Below the pieces are notes generated by a model. It made no database searches, was not told the DNA's origin, and saw nothing but the letters and a program-made list of their open reading frames with translations. From positions 20,229,932 to 20,293,931 of the forward strand of contig JABAKD010000025.1 in assembly GCA_012845835.1 (NCBI GenBank): a DNA stretch of 64,000 bases, given 5' to 3'. The position numbers and the translations under genes are program-made. The DNA comes from Undaria pinnatifida (taxonomy: Eukaryota; Sar; Phaeophyceae; Laminariales; Alariaceae). Below are positions 52,901-62,400 of this stretch, in pieces (within the stretch, counting starts at the first letter, position 1; each line of letters begins with the position of its first letter).

Positions 52901-55900
52901 TCAGTGCGCAGAATTGTCCTGGAGCTAAATTGCGTTTGATGAAATTGCCCTGCTGGCCCTGGGATCAATTAATACATCTGTCTGTAAAAACGCGCGGTCG
53001 GGTATCACGCAGTTTGCAAAAAGATTGGTATCGACCATTGGAGTTGATCGAACTCACAGCTGTGACGATTTGTGGAATATATTTTTCTGGCAATAGATAG
53101 AAGCGGTCGTGTTAAGTTGCCTCATATTTCCTAACGACCGCAAACAAATCAGTGCTCGTGGCACCTAAAAAAACAAGCACGATTTCGTTCCTTTCTGTAA
53201 CAAGTTGGCGTCTTTGCACTTTCGTGCATGGGCCTTGCATGCATACCAGGTGCTGTGCATGAAAAACAGGAGACCATATATCTGACCCTGACTTCCCCGC
53301 GCCCCCCCCGCGTTCCATGCATTGACGCCGGCATGAAAATGAGAACAGGAGACAGTAGAAGTGACGAGGAAGGCCGCAGGTCTGAGCGGCGTTTCTACAG
53401 GGGGGGGGATGGGGGGGACCTCGACGTCGTCCCCCAAGACGCTGTCGCGCCCGCCCCTGGTGCACCGAGTGTCGCTGAAGGGGTTGGAGGGGGGCAAGCT
53501 GACGGCGGCGGTGCGGCAGGCGGCGGCTACGGCTGAGGCTAGGCATCTCTGCTTCGACCAGGCGAGAAGAGGGAGGCGGGGAATGGGAGGGAGGAGGGGG
53601 GGGGTGAGGGGCGGGAGGTATACTCGTTACACCCCCCCCCTCCCCCTCATCTCGTATTCTTGGAATCTAAGATGGTTCCGTTATTTTTTACGTTTATAGT
53701 ATTATAGTCAGTATTTTTCTATTTCTGTGTTTGGGTACCCTTCTTGGGACCCGAGTACGGCGGCCAGACAAAGAAACATAAGGTGTGATTTTAGCAAGCA
53801 ATTTCTGGGCAAGCGTGCCGCAGTACTTTATAACATGAGCAATATCACCAACGCTGGGCGGGTGTCGTTCAGCCCCTGTCCACTGCAGCTCATACCACGA
53901 TCCCTTATGTATACCAGGTATATAAATATGCCCCAGCCGCCCGGGCTGCTTGTTGAGGGGTGGATGCTGTTAGCACGTCACTTCTACATGCCGCGGAAGT
54001 CCCCAACATAGCATCTTTTTTAGACGTTGACTCTTGGGTGTGATGCTCATGATGCTGCTGCTATTTCCCGTGTGCTGAAATATCCGGTGGGATATGACAG
54101 ATGAAGAAGATGGAGGACGTGTACGCAAAGCTGTCGACTCCGGGCTGCGTGAAGGAGGGTTACCTCTTCAAGAAGAGCTCTTCCAAGATGCTGCAGGTGG
54201 GTTGTTGGGGCATGTGCTTAATTCTCAGCAAGGCAACGGACGCCCTGACCACGTTTTTTGTGCATGTCGAACTTTTTGGTTGGTTAGGTCGGGGGTTTGG
54301 GGGTTATGTGCCGGGTTCGTTGTCCGTGCCTTGTTGTTGCTGTGAGGTGTACCTGGAATGGTTTTGTAGTCGTTGTTTGATCTTTTTTGCGGTGGGGTGA
54401 TGGGTGTGGTGTTTTTTTGTGTTGTATTGCGTCGGGGTGTGTTACGTTTTGCGTTGGGGTGTGTTGCGTTTTGCGTTGGGGTGTGTTGTGTTTTGCGTTG
54501 GGGTGTGTTGTGTCTTGCGGTGGGGTGTGGTGTGCTGTATTGTGATGTGGTGCGTTGTGTTGTGTTGTGTTGTGTTGTGTTGTGTTTTGTTGTGTTGTGT
54601 TGTGTTGTGTTGTGTTGTGTTGTGTTGTGTTGTGTTGTGTTGTGTTGTGTTGTGTTGTGTTGTGTTGTGTTGTGTTGTGTTGTGTTGTGTTGTGTTGTGT
54701 TGTGTTGTGTTGTGTTGTGTTGTGTTGTGTCGTGTTGTGTTGTGTTGTGTTGTGTTGTGTTGTGTTTGTGTTGTGTGTGTTGTGTTGTGTTTGTGTTGTG
54801 TTGTGGTGTGGTGTGGTGTGGTGTGGTGCGACAATGGTGAGAAACTACATTATTATCAGAAACAGACAAAAGACCGCACCCTGCTAAAGTGCACCGCCGT
54901 CCCCAACCGCGTCCGAACCTCCGCCTCGCTCCCCTTTCCCCCGCTCCGCGACAGCCAACGGTGGGTGGCGGATGGTCTTTCGTGCATGGCCGTGCCGCGC
55001 ATGGCGGTGCAGTGCGGTGGGGTGCACTGGAGTGTCAAGTGTGGTGGTTTTCTTAGCCTTCATAGTTTTTTGTGAAACATTTTTTTTTGGTGCAGAGGGC
55101 CGTGCGGTGCATGGTGGTGCATTGCTGTGAAGTGTGGCCTGCTGCGCTGTTGTTAGCCTGATCTATTTTTGAACGTTTTTCAGGTGTATTTTGGGTAAAT
55201 CAATAATGGCAAATACCAGTGTATAATATATAGTATCAGGTACTGATAGATTTTAGTGTATTTTATCCTCACCACGAGTTGGTCGTGACCCTACCCACCG
55301 ACTATGTACCAAGATGTGATATCGTTTCTGTTGCGGTTGATCCGAAAATATAACCTCAGTTTTTTTATAGACTTGCAGTATCCGTGGGCGGCTGGTATGA
55401 ATATACCTTTTTCATTTCAGTATCCCTACTGTTCGACGGCTGATATTATACCGTTTTCATGATAATGCCCCTGCTGTTGGAACATCACCAGCTTTTTTAC
55501 GCGAGTCTGTGGGAGTTTTTTTTTTTTCTCCGATCAGTCAGACTCACTCCATACTACAGTAATTTAAGTGTTGTCACGTTTTTTTCGTGTTTGTGGTGGT
55601 GTGGGAGATTTTTGCACCAACTTATTGCTGAAATGCTATATTACTACACTAGTTATACTACAAACTAGTCGCTCGATGCTAGTTTCAGCATTGTAACGTT
55701 TTTTTTATATGTTTTTCGTCTTTTTTTCGCCTTTTTTTCGCCTCTTTTTGTGTGGTTCACCCTTTTATTTTCCCGCATGAAATTGTCTCCTTTTAGTTGT
55801 AGCTGTGCTCGGGGGGGGGGGGTGAGGGTTGGTTGTCTGTGTTGTCCTGGTCTTGCTTCTTTTTTTTTATTGCACGTACCAATATGTTAAATATTATATC

Positions 55901-58900
55901 TGTATAAACGAACGGCCGGTGCATCACGCAGCTTGTGAAATATGATAATCGACCCTAAATTTATCGAACTTACAGCTGACGTATACCTGGTGTGTTTTAA
56001 ATAGTTTTATGAACTACTATGTAATACATGTACCAGTTGTATAAGTGCTATTGTCTGTTTTTGCATTTGTTTATTTTATAGTTTGTCTTTTTTTTGTCGC
56101 CTTTTCTTCGATCCGTCCGTATTCGACGATTTTTGTCGACCTCGTTGTTGGTTTTGGATTCCTTTTTTTTTTTTCTGAAATACGTGCAGCACTGGAACCG
56201 TCGGTGGTTCGTTTTGGATGGTTCTAAGCTGTACTACCTCAAGGACGACGCCAGCAGGCAGAAGATGCTCATCTGCGACGTCAAGCTGTGCACTGTCAAG
56301 GTCGGTCGGTCGGTCGGGTGATTTGGTTGGGTGGTCGGTCGGTCTGTCACATGGTTGGTTGGTCGGTCGGTCTGTCATATGGTTGGTTGGTCGGTCGGTC
56401 TGTCACATGGTTGGTTGGTTAGCTGGCTCGGTGGTTATTCGCGTCGTTGATTGGCTCATTGGTTGGTTATTTGGCTAGTTGGTTGGTTGGTTGGTTGGTT
56501 TTTTTGGCGCGTTGGTTGATTTGTCGGTTATTCGGTTACTTGGTTGATTAAGTGGCTAGTTGATTGTTTAGTTGATTGGTTGGCTCGTTCGGTTGTTTGA
56601 TTGGGTGGTTGTTTCGTTGCAGATGTTTTCGTTAGTTCGTGCGTTGGTCATTCTGCGGGTTGGTTGGCTCGTTGAATAGTTTTGTCAGTTGATTATTTTT
56701 GATCGGGTGGTTGGTTGGTTTATTTGGTTGGTTCGTTGGTTTGTGCGTGTGTTGGTTATTCGGCCAGTTGGTTGGGTCGTTGGTTAATGTGTCAGTCGGT
56801 TATTTGCCTGGTTGGTGGGTTGCTTGTTATTCGGTTGGTTGGTTGGTTGGTTGGTTGGTTGGTTGGTTGGTTGGTTGGTTGTTCTCGTTGGTTCGTTATC
56901 GTGTGTTGGTTATTCGGTTGATCGGTCGGTTGGTTTGCTATTGGCTTTTCGGTTGATCGGTCGGTTGATTTGTTAGTTGGTTGTTGGGCCGGTCGGCCGG
57001 TTTGTGCTTGATTGGTTAGTTGGTTGAAGTAGGGCTATAGCTGGAATCGGGCTATAGAGCTACGCGCATACCAGTACCTGTTACGTACAATGAACGCGAT
57101 ATCTGGCGACAGGTGTCGTCTCCGTGCAAGCCGTGAACGTTACTGGTAAAACAGCGTATCTCTATTCCCGCCTGTCTTTTTGTCCGATTCTCCATTCACG
57201 TTCATGCTCTCTTTTATGTTTGTTCATCGTTTTTATTTGAAAGAAAGTTTGCACACACCCTTCCCATCCTGCATCCCGCATCCTGCCTCCGTGCTATGTA
57301 CGTCTTCGCGCGGTTTGAGCGCCATGACCGCCTTGACGAATTGTGTCTATTAATCATTTGCGTCGCTCGCTCGAAGACGGGGGGCTCAAAGGAAACCCCA
57401 GAGGTGACCTTCACAGCCCCGTTCCTGTGTCCGTACACACGCAAGTCAACTACCACACCACCGGCGCAGCTCCGTATTCGCCGGCCTCCATGGCGGTTTT
57501 TTGTCTTGCGCTTTGCCCGTGTGCTTTGTCTTGTTTTTTTTCGTCGGTTTGCTCTCTCGCGTGTTTTGTCTTGCGTTGTTCTTTTCTCTTGTGCCGTGTC
57601 CTATTTTTTTGTTTGGTTGTTTTTGTTGTGTGTGTTTTCATGCGCGTTTTTGTTTATGTCTTGCAGGAGGTGCACTCGGCGGATGCCCTGTACTGCTTTG
57701 AGATTTTCTCGGCGAACCGACGGAACTACATGCTCCAGGCCGAGGGGCCCGACGAGCTCAAGTCGTGGGTTCTCTGCATCCGAAAAACAATAGAATCGCA
57801 GGTGAGCGAGAGAGGGTGAGAGAGATTAAAACAGACAGGCAGGCAGACAGATGAAAGGACGAACGGACAGACAGATATCGTAGATAGGCACACAGACAGA
57901 CAGATATAATACACAAGCAGGCAGATGGACAAGGTAGGTAGGCAGGCAGGCAGAGCAGGCAACCAGGCAGACAAATTATATTTGGGAGATATAGATAGAC
58001 GGGTAGAAGACAAGGCAGCCAGACAGACATAAATATGTTGGCAGATGGGTAGAGTAGAGAATAAGAGAGAGGGAGAAACGCACGAGGGCAGAGAGAGGAT
58101 ATGAAGGGGGGAGAGGAGACGAAAAGAGGAAGGAGGTAAGAGTATATGGAGGCGGGTGGGAGGGTGGGAGGGGGGGAGGGGGAGAGGTTTGCAGGAATAG
58201 AGAGAGATGTCTTTGAGACAGGGGGGGGGAGGGGAGAGGAGGGGGAGGTTGGAGACGAAGGGAGAGAGCCAAATAGAGCGAGGCGGAGAAAGGGAGGCGA
58301 TAGAACCATATGATACGAGGGGTGGAGAGGGAGAAAGGGAAGGTGGGAGACAGGAGCAATGCAGCAGAGGGAAGATACTACTGTTGTAGAGCTTCTTGAG
58401 ACACATGAAGGGAGGTAGGGGAAGGGAAGGGGAGAGATGGGCGGGGGGGGGGGGGGGGGTAAGAGCAAGAGAGGGTGGGAATACTGATTACTATAACCAA
58501 TACCTGGTATTAAAAGATGTAGGCGGATAACTCGAGACTTTGAACAAGACAATACAGACAACCACGAGCGATACATGAACCCCCCCCCCCCTCCCCATAC
58601 AACCCCCTCACCCCCACCCCACCCACCCACCCCTTCCCCGTTTTATATCTATATTTATGCGAACAGTTGACAGGTAGCGCGCCGATATCGGCAACCAGCG
58701 AGGAGGGGGGCGGGTGGGGGGGAGGCGGCGGCGGTGGGCTGGACAACGATGACACGTCGGACGAGGACATCATGAATCGAGTCAGCAATGGGGGAAGCCT
58801 TGAGGGCAGCCGGTCTAACGGCAACAACATGGGCGGCGGTGGGGGTGGCGGTGTTGGGAATGGGGTTGGAAATGGAAACCCTCTGGTGGCGGAGGTGATG

Positions 58901-59367
58901 AGGGTGAGTGGGTCGTCGGGTATCAGGTTGAGGGGGGGGGGCGGCGGGGGTTCGCTGAGGGGGAGGAGGGTTGGTGGCTTGTGGTTTGGTAATCTTGATG
59001 GTTTGATGAGGGTGGTTGTAGTGGTGGCTGCGATGTTGGGTGCTTTTTATCAAGGGCTTTTCTCGGGTCATGACCCGGCCCGTGGATCGGATCAGGAGGG
59101 GTTAATACCTCGCGGGCTGAGTCGGGAGGTGTTGGAAATCTCTCGGGTCGGGTCGGGTCGGGTCGGATCAGACCCGACCCGACCCGGCCCGACCCGACCC
59201 GACCCGACCCGACCCGACCCGACCCGACCCGACCCGACCCGACCCGACCCGACCCGACCCGACCCGACCCGACCCGACCCGACCCGACCCGACCCGACCC
59301 GACCCGACCCGACCCGACCCGACCCGCGAGAAGCGATGCGACCCGTGAAAAACCTTGTCGTTGCTGC

Positions 59368-59465
<98 letters not shown>

Positions 59466-62400
59466 TGGTTGTTGTTGCTGTTGCTGTTGTTGTGGTTGTT
59501 GTTGTTGTTGCTGTTGCTGTTGTTGTTGTTGGTGGTGGTGGTGTTGGCGTTGTTGGTGTTGTTGTTATGTGATTGTGTAATGTTTTGTTTTGTTTTTGTG
59601 TGCGTGTTTTTGTGCGGGCGTGTTTGTTGTGAAGGTGTCGGTAGCGTTGGTGTTACCTACTATGCTGGTGGTGGCGTCGGTGTTCTCGAACGCTACTGCT
59701 AGTAGTGCTGAAGCTGGCGGTGGTGGCGATTGTTGTTTGTTGTTTGTCGTTTTGTTTGTTGGGCAACATGGCTTTGGTGGGGTATTGCTTGCCGGGAAGC
59801 GGGGACGCTTGCGGCGGTACCCGTCAGACGGAGGGGGGGAGGAAGGGGGGGGGGCGGAGGGACAGAGGAAGCGGCTCCCGGATGAGGAAAAACTGTTCGA
59901 TTTGCGCAACGCGGGTGGCAGGGATGGGCCTGGTGGGGTACAGTGCGTCAGCGCGCAGCGCCTTGACTTCACCCCCCCCCCCCCGCCCCCTCCCGTTTTA
60001 CCTCCACCTTGTCTTCACCTCCCCCCCCCCCCGCCTCCTACCGCCATCTTATCTACACCCATTGGTCCCCCAGGCGAATCCCGAATGCGCGGATTGTGGG
60101 ATGCCAAATCCGGATTGGGTTTCGCTCAACCTTGGCGTGCTCATGTGCATCAAGTGCAGCGGTAAGTCTTTTATGTTTTTGGCAAGCCTTGTAGTAGTAT
60201 TGCTAGCAGTAGCAGTAGTTGTAGCAATAGTAGTAGCAATAGCAGTAGCAATAGTAGTAGCAACAATAGTATCGATAGTAGTAGCAATAGTAATATCAAT
60301 CGTAGTAGCAACATTGGTAGTATAATTCTTGGTGGTATTCCTTTGGGAACCAGGTGTAGCGAACGGCACTTCCACCCTCACCCCCACCCCACCCTCCCGC
60401 TACGTTGTATTGTTTTTTTTTCCCAACTCGTAATGTTATCCTCGTTCTTGCTCTGATTGTTCTTGTTCTTGTTCTTATCCTTGTTTGCGGCATCCGGCAG
60501 GCATCCACCGATCTCTCGGCACGCACGTATCGAAAGTTCGGTCCCTAGGCCTCGACGCCTTAGACGAGGTGGACCTTAGCGTCCTCAGGCAGATCGGGAA
60601 CATACGATCGAACAGCATCTGGGAGCACTCTTTAAGGGTGAGCCGATAGTGCGGAGGCTGTATCGTAGCGGGGGAAGTGGATGGAAGGGCCCGGGGGGGG
60701 AGGGAAGGAGATGAGAGCGCAGGAATACGGTACTTTATGGCCCCACGAGCAGGGATTTTTTACTGAGGCAGTTGTAGAAGTTTCAGCCTTCCCCCGCCTC
60801 CTTCCGCCTTCATCTCCCACTACTGCTTTTTTTGCCAAAATGTTGATAGCTTGTGATGGCCACCGCGAACGCTCTCCCCTCCTCCCTCCGCCTCCGTCTC
60901 CGCCTCCCACCCCCATATGGATTAGAAAAAAATATATCTCTGTGAACTGTAATGCGCCACCCCCCCCCACACACACACTTCCCTCTGCCTCTGTCTACGC
61001 CTCCCACGCCTATCATTTTTGCGCGTTATAACTTTGTATTACCTGTATCCAAACCGCGTTATCGTCGTGAACAAAACTAGGAGCAAGAGGGCTGGGTGAA
61101 GCCGACGCCGGACTCGCCGAACGAGCACAAGCGGCGGTACATCCTGGCCAAGTACGTCTGGAAGGGCTTCGTAGAGGGATCCATCGATCGAGAAGCGGAC
61201 TGGGCAGGGGGGAACTTAGAGGACGGGGACAGCGGAAGAGATGCTCTGGGGGGAGGCGGCGCGGGGGGGGGGTGGGGGGGAGTGGAGACGCGGGGTTAGG
61301 GAGGGAGGGGATGGTGGGGGCGGGGAGGGGCGGGGGGGGGGGCGCGGAGAGATGGTCGTTGCGGCTGTCGGAGTGCGCGGCGACGGGGGACCTTGCCGGC
61401 GCTGTGCAGGCGTTAGCGCACGGTGAGTTCAGGGCGGGGGGGGAGGGGGGGAGGGGGGTTATAACGATGTTTAATGGAGGAGTATCAACGTGTTTGGTGT
61501 AGCGAGCAAGTGAACGAAATGGATATCGTTTGTTTTTTTTGTCAGGATGGAGTGGAGTGCTCCAGCGCTGGAGCATGGTTTGTGTTTTATGTATAGGCAG
61601 CAATTTCTTTTGTTTTTGTTTTTATTCTCTTCAGAAACACATGGGAAGTTCGTAGAAACGCGTCTACCAGGGTACTTCACGAGTTGGTCGACGGCGCTCT
61701 CTCACCTGAGCTGTCAGCCAACCCACGTTTGGTGGGTTGGCACGAAGGCTTGGCTATCCCGAGTGTGGGCCAGCCCGACGGTTGCTTGTCCCACGGGGGC
61801 GGGGGGCGGGGGGGTTTAACCGGATGACGTGACTGTTCCAACCCAGGCCGTTACGCACCTCGGACAGAGCACAAATCCCCGCTTGATATCTAAATATTTC
61901 ATGGAAGATCTGTATGCTCTATAGCTCATGTTGCCGGGTGGGAGCCGTAAGATCTGCATGGTCTAGCACATGTTTCCTGCGCTGGATCTGTACTATGTAG
62001 ATACCGATCCAGCACAGTACCGGTATATCTTGATTGCAGATACGGGATCTACTTCCAGACTGTTGAGATCGTGATTTGTCTGCAGTGTTTAGTTGTCCCG
62101 AGGATGGATTAACGCGATGGTTGATTATCCCGAGGGCTGATTTTCCCGAGGATGGATTAACTCGAGGATGGATTAAGTCGAGGATGGATCAACCCGATGG
62201 TTGATTGTCCCATGGATGGATTAACCAGGTGGTTGATTATCCCGAGGACTGATTATCCCGAGGACTGATTATCCCGAGGACTAACTATCCCGAGAGTTGA
62301 TTATTTCGAGAATACCCCGAGGGGCATATTAACCCCGCCCTCGTAACGCCTGCAGGCGACGGCGGTGGTGAACTCCTTTTCTTGACGCCACGGGTGGGGG

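Noticed and set aside
54225-55075. Frames of HNTTQ and CCVVL repeats
   Set aside because: Translation of the (TGTTG)n array after ArfGAP exon 9.
59590-60060. An extra ArfGAP exon at about 59800-59940 (CSICATR reading)
   Set aside because: Exon 12 joins exon 13 in phase and gives [13 protein letters not shown], the expected helix before the zinc finger. The candidate's frame and splice sites do not fit.
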